Shown: positions 25,954 to 35,264 of the stretch, piece by piece
Numbering within the stretch: position 1 is the first letter of the stretch
Layout: each line of letters opens with the position of its first letter
Translations under genes and position numbers: made by a program
NCBI RefSeq assembly: GCF_004116265.1
Contig: NZ_QOUX01000033.1
Coordinates: 1 to 57,845, forward strand
Length of the DNA: 57,845 nt
Reading direction: 5' to 3'
From: Anaerobacillus alkaliphilus
GTDB taxonomy: Bacteria > Bacillota > Bacilli > Bacillales > Anaerobacillaceae
The notes under the pieces: model-generated
What the model was told of the DNA's origin: nothing
The model's database searches: none
What the model saw: only the letters and a program-made list of their open reading frames with translations

Positions 25954-28245
25954 TTAGGTAAGAAGTGGTACATGAAATGATTGATTTGGGCTTAACTTTA
26001 CTATTTGGTCATAAACTCTTACAGCAACATGGTCTCCTTTGTTAAGAGTAAGGGTGATTTGGTCCACGTGAATTTTTATATGTATAACCTGTTCAATGTA
26101 TTTTATATTGAACTCGTATCCTGACCAATTTACAGGAAGCGACGGAGCAAGAGAAATGCCTTCTTCTTTTAGACGCAAACCAGCAAATCCAAATACGATT
26201 GCCATCCAGGTTCCTCCCATATTTGCCATATGAAGTCCGTCTTTCGTATTACCATGTGTATTGTCTAGGTCAAGACGAGCTGTTTCAATAAAATACCTAT
26301 AGGCTTTATCTGCGTAACCAATCTTTGCTGCCATAATACTAAATACTGCGTAAGAAAGGGATGAGTCATGCGTTGTAACCTTCTCATAATAATCGTACGA
26401 TCTTTGAATCGTGTCAAAATGTTGCTCATCCTCTAACAAGAAATGAGCAAGGACAGTATCAGCTTGTTTACAAACTTGATAACGATAAAGAGTTAGAGGG
26501 TGGTAGTGTAACAACAGAGGGTACTTTTCCCTAGGTGTATTTTCAAAATCCCAGATTGCTTTATGTAAAAATGTATCGTCCTGGGGATTAATTCCAAGTT
26601 TTTCATCATAGGGGAGATACATATCATCAGCAATCTTCTTCCATTCTAAAACCTCTTCATTTGTAACTTGTAAACGTTGTTTAAGTTCATGGAAGGTATC
26701 TTGACTCTGCTTACTTAATAAATCATAGGCCTTAAAAGCCCAACTAAGATTATGCTTTGCCATAACGTTTGTATAGTAGTTATTATTAACAAGGCAAGTA
26801 TACTCATCAGGTCCTGTAACCTCATCAATTTTGAAAGCTCCTTGATCATAGTGTCCTGTATCGATCCACAAACGAGCGGTTTCAATTAATAATTCTGCAC
26901 CGTATTTTTTTAGAAAATCGAAATCATTTGTGGCTAGATAATATTGAATAAAACTGTAAGCAATGTCAGCACTTATATGATATTGTGCCGTACCTGCTGG
27001 AAAGAACGGAGAGCACTCTGTGCCTGCTATTGTTCTCCACGGGAAAAGCGCTCCTTTTGAATGTCCCATCTCTCTAGCACGAGCTCTTGCCCCGTCTAAT
27101 ATGTAATAACGATATAGTAATAAATTTTTTGCAATCTCAGGATGGGTCATAATAAATACAGGATTTAGGTAGATTTCAGTATCCCAAAAATAATGTCCTT
27201 CATATCCTTCACCAGACAAACCTTTTGCAGCTATATTACTCTTTTGATCCCTACCAGCTGACTGTAAAAGATGATAAAGGTTAAAGCGAATTCCTTCTTG
27301 AACATGGTCATCTCCATGAATTTGAACATCAGCTGTACTCCAAAAATTATCTAGATACTGTTTTTGTTGTTCCATTAAGGAAATTACATTTTCTTCAATT
27401 ATCCCATTATGAATTTTCAGTCCGGCTTGAAAAAGATCATTTTCATGCCGAAGAGTATCAGTGTACACGTTATATTTCGTTAATTGTACAGGCTTGCATA
27501 AATCAAAGGTATATACTACTTCTATAGACTTTTCTCTAGTATGTATCTTTTCCTTGTAGTCTGTATTTAAATGGTGAGAAGTAAGGCAAGATGAACTTAA
27601 ATTAGACTCCATGGTTTTTACTTCAATATAGCTATAGATATCTTTTTGTTTAACCTGTTCAACAGTAAGTCGCTTTGCATGTCCAGCAGATACTCTAGGA
27701 TCTTTAGGATTCGTATAATTTGCTACATCGCCATTAATAATAGAACCCAGCTCAACCTTTCCTGTAAAGTTAACCGGTTCAATTTGAATATCAATAACAA
27801 ATAATTCTTTAATAGCAAAGGAAACAAATCTTCTAAAAAGAAGTTTAATTTCTTTTCCTTTTGGTGTAAGAAAATGTACTTTTCTTTCGGTAAACCCTCT
27901 ATCTAGATGAAGCATGCGTTCATAAGATAAAATCTCTCCGTCAAATAAAGAAAAGAGTTCTCGGTCATCACCTTCACCTAAATAAATATAAATAGTTTGG
28001 GAGTCAATAATATTTAAAAGCTTTTGTTGAGTCTCAGGGAATGCATATAATTTTTCCCCGTATGTAATTTTTGTCACATCATGAAACGCATTAATATATG
28101 TACCCCGAACAGAGCTCATGTCATCTCCGTAGCCCTCCTCAAAATTTCCTCTTACACCTAAGTATCCATTTCCAATTGAAAATAAACTTTCTATATTCAA
28201 TAATTCAATGTTTGTTAAATCATTTCTAGTGATAGTCCAGGTCAT
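25954..28245 (-). CDS. glycoside hydrolase family 65 disaccharide phosphorylase
   Basis: 763 residues, cytosolic. N-terminal beta-sandwich (ESLFSIGNGYLGVRGNFEEGY), (alpha/alpha)6 catalytic barrel with KGLSGEGYEGHYFWDTEIY and IDEVTGPDEYT, whose glutamate is the general acid in maltose phosphorylase. Such enzymes split maltose, trehalose, kojibiose or nigerose with phosphate to beta-glucose-1-phosphate. No transporter or beta-phosphoglucomutase is adjacent, so the sugar is undecided. ATG 28245 follows AGAAGGAGTGGGAGT. Divergent from the sulfur operon. Confidence 0.9.
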   Translation of the reverse strand: MTWTITRNDLTNIELLNIESLFSIGNGYLGVRGNFEEGYGDDMSSVRGTYINAFHDVTKITYGEKLYAFPETQQKLLNIIDSQTIYIYLGEGDDRELFSLFDGEILSYERMLHLDRGFTERKVHFLTPKGKEIKLLFRRFVSFAIKELFVIDIQIEPVNFTGKVELGSIINGDVANYTNPKDPRVSAGHAKRLTVEQVKQKDIYSYIEVKTMESNLSSSCLTSHHLNTDYKEKIHTREKSIEVVYTFDLCKPVQLTKYNVYTDTLRHENDLFQAGLKIHNGIIEENVISLMEQQKQYLDNFWSTADVQIHGDDHVQEGIRFNLYHLLQSAGRDQKSNIAAKGLSGEGYEGHYFWDTEIYLNPVFIMTHPEIAKNLLLYRYYILDGARARAREMGHSKGALFPWRTIAGTECSPFFPAGTAQYHISADIAYSFIQYYLATNDFDFLKKYGAELLIETARLWIDTGHYDQGAFKIDEVTGPDEYTCLVNNNYYTNVMAKHNLSWAFKAYDLLSKQSQDTFHELKQRLQVTNEEVLEWKKIADDMYLPYDEKLGINPQDDTFLHKAIWDFENTPREKYPLLLHYHPLTLYRYQVCKQADTVLAHFLLEDEQHFDTIQRSYDYYEKVTTHDSSLSYAVFSIMAAKIGYADKAYRYFIETARLDLDNTHGNTKDGLHMANMGGTWMAIVFGFAGLRLKEEGISLAPSLPVNWSGYEFNIKYIEQVIHIKIHVDQITLTLNKGDHVAVRVYDQIVKLSPNQSFHVPLLT

Positions 28246-28373
28246 ACTCCCACTCCTTCTAAAGGGTTAAATGAAATTAAGTTACTCAGTAATAAATTAT
28301 CCAATGTTTACAAATGTTATTATATAGAAAACTATTATCAACCAATCTATATTTTTTAAAAGATATCTTTACA

Positions 28374-28404
28374 AAGGCGAAGAGACAAGTTTTCTCTTCG
28401 CCTT
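28374..28404. other. strong 12-bp hairpin in divergent intergenic region
   Basis: AAGGCGAAGAGA (28374-28385) / TCTCTTCGCCTT (28393-28404), perfect, with no T-run on either side, so it is not a classical terminator. Confidence 0.6.
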
Positions 28405-28562
28405 AAATTGTTGTAATTTCACCCTCGATTTTCTGGGAAAAGTCCAAATCATTTCTTACTTATATTACTGTTTTTAGGATAGGGTAAAGTTCCTTGTCCC
28501 CTCCCAAGTAAACTAGTGTCAATTTTGTGTCTTATTATTATAGTTATTTACTCCACTCTTTT

Positions 28563-28601
28563 TATAACTTAATATTATAGGTATAATTAAATTAAGTTAT
28601 A
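28563..28601. promoter_or_regulatory. dyad operator overlapping a -10 element
   Basis: TATAACTTAAT (28563-28573) and ATTAAGTTATA (28591-28601) are perfect inverted 11-mers; TATAAT at 28582-28587 lies between. No convincing -35 is seen at the expected distance. Likely a regulator site for the following operon. Confidence 0.55.
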
Positions 28602-28647
28602 AATAGTAATAAATTGGAATAATAATAGTTTAGCTTCTTTATGAGGG

Positions 28648-28905
28648 GTGAGAAAAATTCAGCAACAGGTAAAGGTAGACTATGTTTATGATGCAGGGCC
28701 AGCTAGTTGTGGAGAGCTTATTATGAACATCTTTTTGAAGATGAAGGGCCTACATAAAGGAGAAATCATGGAAGTGATTTCCTACGACTTAGGGGCAGTG
28801 GAAGATGTTCCGGCCTGGTGCCGCATGCAAGGACACACATTGCTTCACACTGAAGCAAAAGGCGTAATCCAAACACATTTTTATATTCAAAAGGAGAGAG
28901 ATTAA
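28648..28905 (+). CDS. TusA/SirA-like sulfur carrier protein
   Basis: 85 residues. DAGPASCGELIMNIFLKMKGL corresponds to the TusA helix with its reactive cysteine, but the usual CPxP reads CGEL; a second cysteine lies in VPAWCRMQGH, as in YedF-type members. Expected to carry a persulfide. Start is uncertain: GTG 28648 overlaps the GAGGGGTGAG site; an ATT 9 nt further is possible. First of a five-gene run; one base separates it from the next gene. The order TusA, DsrE, TusA-OsmC repeats the same fold pair. Confidence 0.8.
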   Translation: MRKIQQQVKVDYVYDAGPASCGELIMNIFLKMKGLHKGEIMEVISYDLGAVEDVPAWCRMQGHTLLHTEAKGVIQTHFYIQKERD

Positions 28906-28906
28906 C

Positions 28907-29269
28907 ATGACAAACAAATTTCTAGTAAGTTTAACAAACGGGAAAAATGATACAGACAGAGCAACAGTAGCATTTGTCGTCGCTAACGCAGCAGTAGCCT
29001 CGGGGAAGGAAGTAGTTGTATTTTTAAATATTGATGGCGCTTACTTATCTGATAAAGGTTATGCCGACGATATCCATGAAGGTGGTTTTGCTCCATTAAA
29101 AGGTTTGATGGACCAGTTTGTTGAAGCAGGTGGACTAATTTGGGTATGCAGCCCATGTCATAAGAAGCGTGAACTAAGTGAGGACAACTTGATTGAAGGA
29201 GCAACCATCGTTGGTGGTGCAAAAGTAGTGGAGTTCCTATCCGAAGGTGCGGCATCTATTACATACTAA
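28907..29269 (+). CDS. DsrE-like sulfurtransferase subunit
   Basis: 120 residues, Rossmann-like DsrE/YchN fold: KFLVSLTNGKNDTDRATVAF, KEVVVFLNIDGAYL and LIWVCSPCHKKREL, with cysteines in a C-S-P-C pair at the position of the active cysteine of DsrE. Members pass sulfane sulfur to TusA-type carriers. AAGGAGAG ribosome site; nineteen bases before the fusion gene. Confidence 0.85.
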   Translation: MTNKFLVSLTNGKNDTDRATVAFVVANAAVASGKEVVVFLNIDGAYLSDKGYADDIHEGGFAPLKGLMDQFVEAGGLIWVCSPCHKKRELSEDNLIEGATIVGGAKVVEFLSEGAASITY

Positions 29270-29288
29270 AATAAAGGAGCAGTTTAAT

Positions 29289-30005
29289 ATGTCTCAATTT
29301 TTTGCTCATGGTATGTGTGATGGAGGAGACCTGGATTGCGGTTCGGGACTTCTCTTAATAATTAAAAAAGCAATGGACCCATTAGAGCCAGGTGAGATAC
29401 TGGAGGTTCGCAGCCGAGAACGAACAGTGGCGGACGATCTTCCAGCCTGGTGCAGGATGGTCAAACATGAGTTTTTAGGATCAGAATTAGGAGAGAACTG
29501 GACGAGTTATTTTGTACAAAAAGGTGGCAAGACCGAGACCTTGGAGAAGGACTTAGAAGCGGCTAAAGGCTATCGATGGGTAGTACGAACAAGCAACGGT
29601 AACGGATTGACAGCAAAAGTCCATTCTCGCAATCACAGCTTTATTGCTGGACAACCTGCAGAATTTAGCGTAAAGGTAGAGGCACCAAGTGCTGTAGACT
29701 ATCTATTAGCTTCCCTATCCTCTTGCCTTTTGGTAGGGTTTAAATCCCACGGTTCACGGCGAAATATTGTAATTGACCATATGGAACTGACTTTAAAAGG
29801 GAAACTGGATAATGTTTTATACCATATGGACCTAGATGATGTTGGAAGTCCTCGTATCATTGAGGTTCACGGCAGTTTTTATATAACTTCCCCAAATGAG
29901 GAAAGTGAATTAATGAAAGTTTGGGAAAAAACGTTAGAACGTTCTCCTATCTATCAAACGTTAAAAAATACAGTAGATATTCAATTAAAGTTTTCTATAG
30001 TATAA
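29289..30005 (+). CDS. TusA-OsmC fusion protein
   Basis: 238 residues. N-terminal ~75 are a second TusA-like domain (CDGGDLDCGSGLLLIIKKAM, then DLPAWCRMVKHE) parallel to the first gene. Residues ~90-238 are OsmC/Ohr-like (YLLASLSSCLLVGF holds the first peroxidatic cysteine). The second OsmC cysteine, normally CPV, reads SPI in ERSPIYQTL, so the usual disulfide peroxidase cycle is not possible. Start at ATG 29289 with AAAGGAGC upstream. The covalent fusion ties sulfur carrier and OsmC functionally. Confidence 0.85.
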   Translation: MSQFFAHGMCDGGDLDCGSGLLLIIKKAMDPLEPGEILEVRSRERTVADDLPAWCRMVKHEFLGSELGENWTSYFVQKGGKTETLEKDLEAAKGYRWVVRTSNGNGLTAKVHSRNHSFIAGQPAEFSVKVEAPSAVDYLLASLSSCLLVGFKSHGSRRNIVIDHMELTLKGKLDNVLYHMDLDDVGSPRIIEVHGSFYITSPNEESELMKVWEKTLERSPIYQTLKNTVDIQLKFSIV

Positions 30006-30036
30006 GATTTTCATCAAATAATAAGGTGTGATCTTC

Positions 30037-31221
30037 ATGACTTTACCATTAATCCCAACAACGGTGGTGGGAAGTTGGCCGCGTTCTAAGGCTGTACTAA
30101 ATGGCTTACGAGAAAAACGTGCTGGCCGATTGACAGAAGAGGAGTTTCATAGAATTGCAGACATAGCTGTTATCGAATGCATAAAGCTTCAAGAAGAGGC
30201 GGGTGTGGACCTCATTACCGATGGGGAACAACGTCGTGACAACTTCATTTCCTTTGTTGCTGACAAAATTGAAAATGTGAAAATGCTCTCAGTTGCTGAT
30301 CTTCTTGAATATGTGGAGGATAAAGCGAGTTTTGAAGAAATACTTGGAACGTTAGACGTTCCTGCATATTCCTTAACAAACCCTGCTGCAGCTGGAAAGA
30401 TTAGTCGCAAAAAGCCGATCGCATTGGATGAATATTTATTTGCCAAGCAGCATACAGACAAGGCAGTAAAAGTAGCCATTCCTGGACCTTATTTATTAAC
30501 ACGGTCTATGTGGGTAGAAGGTCTATCTGTGGCAACGTATCCAACGAAGGAAGATCTTGCTGAAGATATTGTGGCAGTGTTACGGGAAGAGATCGAAGAA
30601 TTAATTGCCGCAGGTGTGCCGTTCATTCAATTAGATGAACCGGTTCTGACAGAACTTGTATTTACGCAGAAAAATGCAAATCGTACGTTTATGTGCGGTG
30701 CATTAACAGCAAAGGCTGATGCAGAGGAAGAACTTGCTTTTGCCATGGAACTTATTAATAAAGTGACGGACGGTATGCTCAACAAAGGCTCGAAAATCGG
30801 TCTTCATATTTGCCGCGGGAACTGGAGCACCCAAGAAGATACGCTGCTTCGTGGACCGTATTATCCATTGATGCCATACTTAGCAAAACTCAATGTGAAC
30901 CAGCTAGTTCTAGAATATGCAACCCCTCGGGCTGGTGAACTTCATGCATTAGAAGTCTTTAAAGATAGAGACATGGAAATTGGTCTAGGGGTTGTGAATC
31001 CACGCATTCCTGAGGTGGAAAGGGTAGAGGAAATCATTGCTCGTGTGAAGGAAGCAGCTAAGTATATTCCTTTGGAGCGTTTGTTCCTAAATCCGGATTG
31101 CGGTTTCGGTACTTTCGCCCAACGCCCAATGAACACCCCAGAAATTTCGGTCGAAAAATTGAAAAATATAAAGAAAGCAGCAGAGGTTTTACGTACCGAA
31201 CTGCAAACCCAGGAGGTTTAA
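30037..31221 (+). CDS. MetE-core-like methyltransferase (cobalamin-independent methionine synthase II family)
   Basis: 394 residues, equal to the C-terminal catalytic half of MetE only; the N-terminal folate-binding half is absent. Zinc ligands are visible: H-x-C in IGLHICRGN, glutamate in LVLEYATP, cysteine in NPDCGFGTF. VGSWPRS, ITDGEQRR and QLDEPVLTE are family motifs. Relatives act on homocysteine, coenzyme M or unknown thiols. ATG 30037 after AAGGTGTGAT; GTG 30028 overlaps that site. Position among TusA/DsrE/OsmC genes suggests a thiol or persulfide methyl acceptor or donor. Confidence 0.85.
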   Translation: MTLPLIPTTVVGSWPRSKAVLNGLREKRAGRLTEEEFHRIADIAVIECIKLQEEAGVDLITDGEQRRDNFISFVADKIENVKMLSVADLLEYVEDKASFEEILGTLDVPAYSLTNPAAAGKISRKKPIALDEYLFAKQHTDKAVKVAIPGPYLLTRSMWVEGLSVATYPTKEDLAEDIVAVLREEIEELIAAGVPFIQLDEPVLTELVFTQKNANRTFMCGALTAKADAEEELAFAMELINKVTDGMLNKGSKIGLHICRGNWSTQEDTLLRGPYYPLMPYLAKLNVNQLVLEYATPRAGELHALEVFKDRDMEIGLGVVNPRIPEVERVEEIIARVKEAAKYIPLERLFLNPDCGFGTFAQRPMNTPEISVEKLKNIKKAAEVLRTELQTQEV

Positions 31222-31225
31222 AATA

Positions 31226-31666
31226 ATGTCAACGCAGCTAACAGTGAACATCACAGGTGTAGGTGAAGGTATGAAAACGGAAGTAAAGGCGAAACAATTC
31301 GATTTCATCATAGATGAGCCACCTAGTTTCGGTGGTAAAGACGAAGGTCCAGACCCATTGTCTGTATTATTAGGTTCGTTAATTTCGTGTAAAAACGTTT
31401 TGATTAACCTTGTAGCAAAAGAAATGGGCTTCCAATTAGCGGGGGTAGCCTATGAAGCTGACGGAAACTTAGATTTGCGTGGATTAATGGGTGATCCATC
31501 AGTACGTACTTATTTTGAAACAGTCTCCTTGAAAGTGGTAGTGGATACGGAGGAACCAGAGGAGAGGTTAGCTGAACTTCAAGAGAAGGCGGAAGCCCGC
31601 TGCCCAGTATTTCAAACGTTATCAGCAGCAGGAGTCGAGCTTAACACCGAGTGGCTGAAGAAGTAA
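31226..31666 (+). CDS. OsmC-family protein
   Basis: 146 residues. LLGSLISCKNVLINL and EARCPVFQTLSAAG carry both conserved cysteines of OsmC-type thiol peroxidases, in contrast to the fusion protein. Four bases after the MetE-like gene, GGAGG ribosome site; last gene of the operon. Likely reduces organic hydroperoxides or acts on sulfane sulfur. Confidence 0.88.
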   Translation: MSTQLTVNITGVGEGMKTEVKAKQFDFIIDEPPSFGGKDEGPDPLSVLLGSLISCKNVLINLVAKEMGFQLAGVAYEADGNLDLRGLMGDPSVRTYFETVSLKVVVDTEEPEERLAELQEKAEARCPVFQTLSAAGVELNTEWLKK

Positions 31667-31697
31667 TATTATAAGCAATTAAACTTGCCTGATAGGG

Positions 31698-31742
31698 GAA
31701 GCTTCCCACAAGTTCATTGAACTTGTGGGAAGCTTCTTTTTT
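31698..31742 (+). terminator. terminator of the sulfur operon
   Basis: 18-bp perfect stem GAAGCTTCCCACAAGTTC / GAACTTGTGGGAAGCTTC, loop ATT, then TTTTTT. Same sequence family as the groEL terminator; its minus strand also reads KKEASHKFNELVGSF, like an integrase C terminus. Confidence 0.95.
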
Positions 31743-31846
31743 ACTTTCCAGTTACACGAGAGGGAAAAATATGTAAAAAAATGTTAGAGTTATAGACTTC
31801 GGTTTACAAATATGATTTGTTGTGTTAAATTTAAAATATTAAGAAC

Positions 31847-31864
31847 GTTAAATAAAAATTTAAC
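31847..31864. promoter_or_regulatory. putative GbsR operator upstream of betA
   Basis: Perfect dyad GTTAAAT-AAAA-ATTTAAC, closely like the dyads near gbsA, gbsR and the OpuAC-like gene. A second TTAAATTTAA lies at 31825-31834. The rest of 31743-32132 shows no gene. Confidence 0.6.
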
Positions 31865-32132
31865 AAAGTTAATCAAAGGAATATATCGTTGATTGAGTAG
31901 TGGAATGGATGAGGAAATTCTCAAAGAATGAAGAATCATCAAACGGATTTTTCAGGGTATGGGAGTATAGTTGGGCTTTTCCATGAGTTAGGTAAAGAAG
32001 TACATAACCTTATCCTACTGGGTTTAGGTAAATAAACTATCAAACTATAACTAGTTTAAATAATTGAAGATGGAATTTAATGTGTTTACTTGTTTACTTA
32101 TTAAATTCCAAACAACCAAGGAGGACATGAAG

Positions 32133-33818
32133 ATGAAGAAATCATATGACTTTGTTATCATTGGCGGAGGTAGTGCAGGTTCTGTACTTGGGGACCGTCT
32201 AAGTGCAGATGGAACTCGTAGTGTTCTAGTTTTAGAGGCAGGAAGAAAAGATTTTTCATGGGATCTCTTAATTCAAATGCCAGCAGCTTTGCCGTTTCCA
32301 GCAGGGAAATCGCTCTATGACTGGAGATATGAAACCGACCCAGAACCTTTTATGAATGGACGCCGAATTAAGCATGCCCGTGGAAAAGTGCTCGGAGGTT
32401 CGGGCTCTATTAACGGCATGATTTATCAACGTGGGAATCCATTAGACTATGAACGTTGGGGAGCCGATCCAGGTATGGAAACGTGGGATTTTGCGCACTG
32501 TCTTCCTTATTTTAAGAAGATGGAAAATGCGCTAGCTGCAGACCCAGATGATGAATATCGTGGCCAAAATGGTCCTCTTAAGCTAGAACGTGGGCCAGCT
32601 ACTAATCCTTTATTCCAAGCCTTCTTTGACGCAGCTGTCGAGGCTGGCTATTCTCGAACTCCGGATGTGAACGGTTATCGACAAGAAGGTTTCGGTCCGT
32701 TTGATAAACACGTATACAAGGGGCAACGGTTCTCACCATCACGAGCATATCTGCACCCAGCTATGGGACGTGAGAATTTAACTGTGGAGACTCGTGCTTT
32801 CGTTACAAGTATTGATTTCAATGGGACCAGAGCGGAAGGTGTGACATATCGAAGAAACGGGAAAACCCACCAAGTCAATGCAGGTGAGGTAATACTCGCT
32901 GGTGGTGCTATTAACACGCCGCAGCTACTCCAACTGTCGGGTGTGGGTAATGCAGACCACTTACGTTCACTTGGTATCAAGCCAGTAGTTGATCTTCCAG
33001 GTGTAGGTGAAAACCTTCAAGATCATCTTGAAATCTACATCCAACACGCTTGTCCGTTACCGGTTTCCGAACAGCCTAATTTAAATAAAGCAAAGATGCC
33101 TTGGATTGGTTTACAATGGCTACTTGGACGTACAGGTCCAGCTGCGACGAACCACTTTGAAGGTGGCGGATTCGTTCGTTCGAATGAAGAAGTTGCTTAT
33201 CCGAACCTGATGTTCCATTTTCTTCCGGTAGCGGTTCGTTACGATGGACAAAAAGCAAAGACAGCCCATGGGTTCCAGGTTCACGTCGGGCCTATGTACT
33301 CTGATGCACGTGGGAGTTTGAAAATTCGTTCGACTGATCCAACTGAGCACCCGAGTATGGTCTTTAACTACCTATCTACTGAACAAGACCGTCGGGAGTG
33401 GATTGAAGCGGTAAAAGTTTCACGAGAGATCCTATCTCAGCCAGCTATGGCACCATACAATTCGGGAGAAATCTCACCAGGTCCTTCTGTTCGTACAGAC
33501 GAGGAGATCTTAGAATGGGTGAAGAACGATGCTGAGACCGCACTTCATCCGAGTTGTACGGCAAAGATGGGGCCGGCTTCAGATCCAATGGCTGTTGTAG
33601 ATCCGCTAACGATGAAAGTTCACGGCCTTGATAATGTCCGAGTAGTCGATGCGTCTGCCATGCCTTATGTCACTAACGGCAATATCCACGCACCAGTGTT
33701 GATGTTAGCGGAAAAGGCGTCTGACATCATCCTTGGGCTGAAACCGCTCGAGCCACTTCATCTAGACTTCTATCGTCATGAAGTGCAGTCGGCAAGGGCA
33801 GTTACAATAAAAAGTTAG
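32133..33818 (+). CDS. betA: choline dehydrogenase (GMC oxidoreductase)
   Basis: 561 residues. [18 protein letters not shown] binds [23 protein letters not shown] and [15 protein letters not shown] are the two GMC signatures; [11 protein letters not shown] and [17 protein letters not shown] supply the active-site His regions. Length equals BetA. Oxidises choline to betaine aldehyde. ATG 32133 is 8 nt after AAGGAGG. Most Bacillus use the iron alcohol dehydrogenase GbsB; here the shared operator with gbsA supports a choline role. Confidence 0.85.
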   Translation: MKKSYDFVIIGGGSAGSVLGDRLSADGTRSVLVLEAGRKDFSWDLLIQMPAALPFPAGKSLYDWRYETDPEPFMNGRRIKHARGKVLGGSGSINGMIYQRGNPLDYERWGADPGMETWDFAHCLPYFKKMENALAADPDDEYRGQNGPLKLERGPATNPLFQAFFDAAVEAGYSRTPDVNGYRQEGFGPFDKHVYKGQRFSPSRAYLHPAMGRENLTVETRAFVTSIDFNGTRAEGVTYRRNGKTHQVNAGEVILAGGAINTPQLLQLSGVGNADHLRSLGIKPVVDLPGVGENLQDHLEIYIQHACPLPVSEQPNLNKAKMPWIGLQWLLGRTGPAATNHFEGGGFVRSNEEVAYPNLMFHFLPVAVRYDGQKAKTAHGFQVHVGPMYSDARGSLKIRSTDPTEHPSMVFNYLSTEQDRREWIEAVKVSREILSQPAMAPYNSGEISPGPSVRTDEEILEWVKNDAETALHPSCTAKMGPASDPMAVVDPLTMKVHGLDNVRVVDASAMPYVTNGNIHAPVLMLAEKASDIILGLKPLEPLHLDFYRHEVQSARAVTIKS

Positions 33819-33829
33819 CTTTCTATATG

Positions 33830-33882
33830 AAGGTCTCTTCCAAAAATGATTGCATTTTATCGAAGAGGACCTTCTTTTTTAT
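33830..33882 (+). terminator. terminator of betA
   Basis: AAGGTCTCTTC pairs with GAAGAGGACCTT (one bulge) across a 20-nt loop, then TTTTTT. Confidence 0.75.
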
Positions 33883-34037
33883 AGTAGTTGATTATAGTTT
33901 CTGAAATCTAATAACCTTTGACATAGCGTTTACAATTCAGGGGAGTCTCTTAATTCGAGCGGTTTATTATTCTAGATGAAAAAGTTTTGAAATGTAAATT
34001 AGATAAAGGGCATCGCTAGCAATGACCTTTAATAAGC

Positions 34038-35264
34038 TTATGCACGTAACCATTTCATAATTTCTTTTGGAGAAGCATTCTTGCCATACATTAATATTCC
34101 TACTTTAAATATCTTGCCGGCTAGTTTCATAAATAACCAAGCACTAATAGCTAAAATAGCTAAAGCAATGATAATTTCGACCCAAGGCCATTCTTCCAAT
34201 AATGAAAGGCGAAGAATGAGCACTCCTGGTGTTGTGAATGGTATATAGGTGCCTATTTGTGCCATAAGTCCACTTGGGTCACCAAATACTGGTCCAATAA
34301 ATATAAATGGAGCAAATGGTAGCATCATAATTAGACCTTGAAAGTTACCAGCGGTACTAATGTCTGACATCGTAGCACCGACTCCTACGAATAGTGCAGC
34401 AAAGAGTAAATAACCTAATAATGCAATAATTATTAGTATCGCTAGTTCTGGAACAAATAAATACTCCATGAATGGTATATCGATTCGCCAACTAAGAACT
34501 GGAAGTACTAAAACAATAGAAACGATGGTCTGAATGATGCCTAATGCAAAATATCCAATTATTTTTCCTTGCATTAATTCGCCAGGTGTTAATGATGATA
34601 GGATAATTTCAGCAATTTTATTTTTCTTTTCATCAGATGCGCTTTGGAAAATCGCCATTCCAGTAAAAACAATTGAAAGCATAATGAATCCAGCAAAGGC
34701 CCCTGGTACCATTCGTTCTAGCTCTTTTGCTGTCATGCCACCACTAGATTCATTAGATGAGGATTCTTCAGATGTTGGCTCAATGAAGGTAATACCTTTA
34801 GTAATCAGTGCTAGTTCTTCCGTGGACACACCCAATTTCTCTATTTGCAGAGCTTGGATTGGTGTTGCTAATAGTTGAACTTGATTAACAAAAAATGAAT
34901 TTATCTCATCACTCATATAAACAGGAACTATTCCTTCATTCAGTGCTCGTTCATCAATGAAAAGATATGCCGTATTTTCGCTTTCTTTTAATTCATTTTC
35001 TACCTCTGACTCGCTAATATCTGATGGTTCTAAAATCCAATTAAACTCACTACGATCAACCATTGCCTCTAATTCTGTATAAACATTTAGCTGATCATTA
35101 ACCATTACTTTCGTAGATGTTGCTTCTTCTTTGTCACTAAAAAGACTGGGTACTACCATAAATAATATAAAAATCAGGGGTGTTATAAATAGGCCAATTA
35201 GAAAGGACTTATTCTTAATATTACGTTTAATTTCCCACTTAGCTACTTTAATGGTGTTACGCAT
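34038..35264 (-). CDS. ABC-2 type permease, NatB-like
   Basis: 408 residues. One N-terminal membrane segment (FLIGLFITPLIFILFMVVP), a ~150-residue extracytoplasmic domain, then five to six segments near the C terminus, the layout of NatB-type ABC-2 permeases. NatAB of B. subtilis exports Na+. Start overlaps the ATPase gene by 8 bp, so the two are translated together. Confidence 0.85.
   Translation of the reverse strand: MRNTIKVAKWEIKRNIKNKSFLIGLFITPLIFILFMVVPSLFSDKEEATSTKVMVNDQLNVYTELEAMVDRSEFNWILEPSDISESEVENELKESENTAYLFIDERALNEGIVPVYMSDEINSFFVNQVQLLATPIQALQIEKLGVSTEELALITKGITFIEPTSEESSSNESSGGMTAKELERMVPGAFAGFIMLSIVFTGMAIFQSASDEKKNKIAEIILSSLTPGELMQGKIIGYFALGIIQTIVSIVLVLPVLSWRIDIPFMEYLFVPELAILIIIALLGYLLFAALFVGVGATMSDISTAGNFQGLIMMLPFAPFIFIGPVFGDPSGLMAQIGTYIPFTTPGVLILRLSLLEEWPWVEIIIALAILAISAWLFMKLAGKIFKVGILMYGKNASPKEIMKWLRA

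Noticed and set aside
28374-28404. Terminator between GH65 and the sulfur operon
   Set aside because: Both genes are transcribed away from it and neither strand has a T-run after the stem, so it was listed only as a hairpin.
34534-34878. 114-codon plus-strand frame inside the NatB-like gene
   Set aside because: Antisense shadow; no ribosome site or family resemblance.
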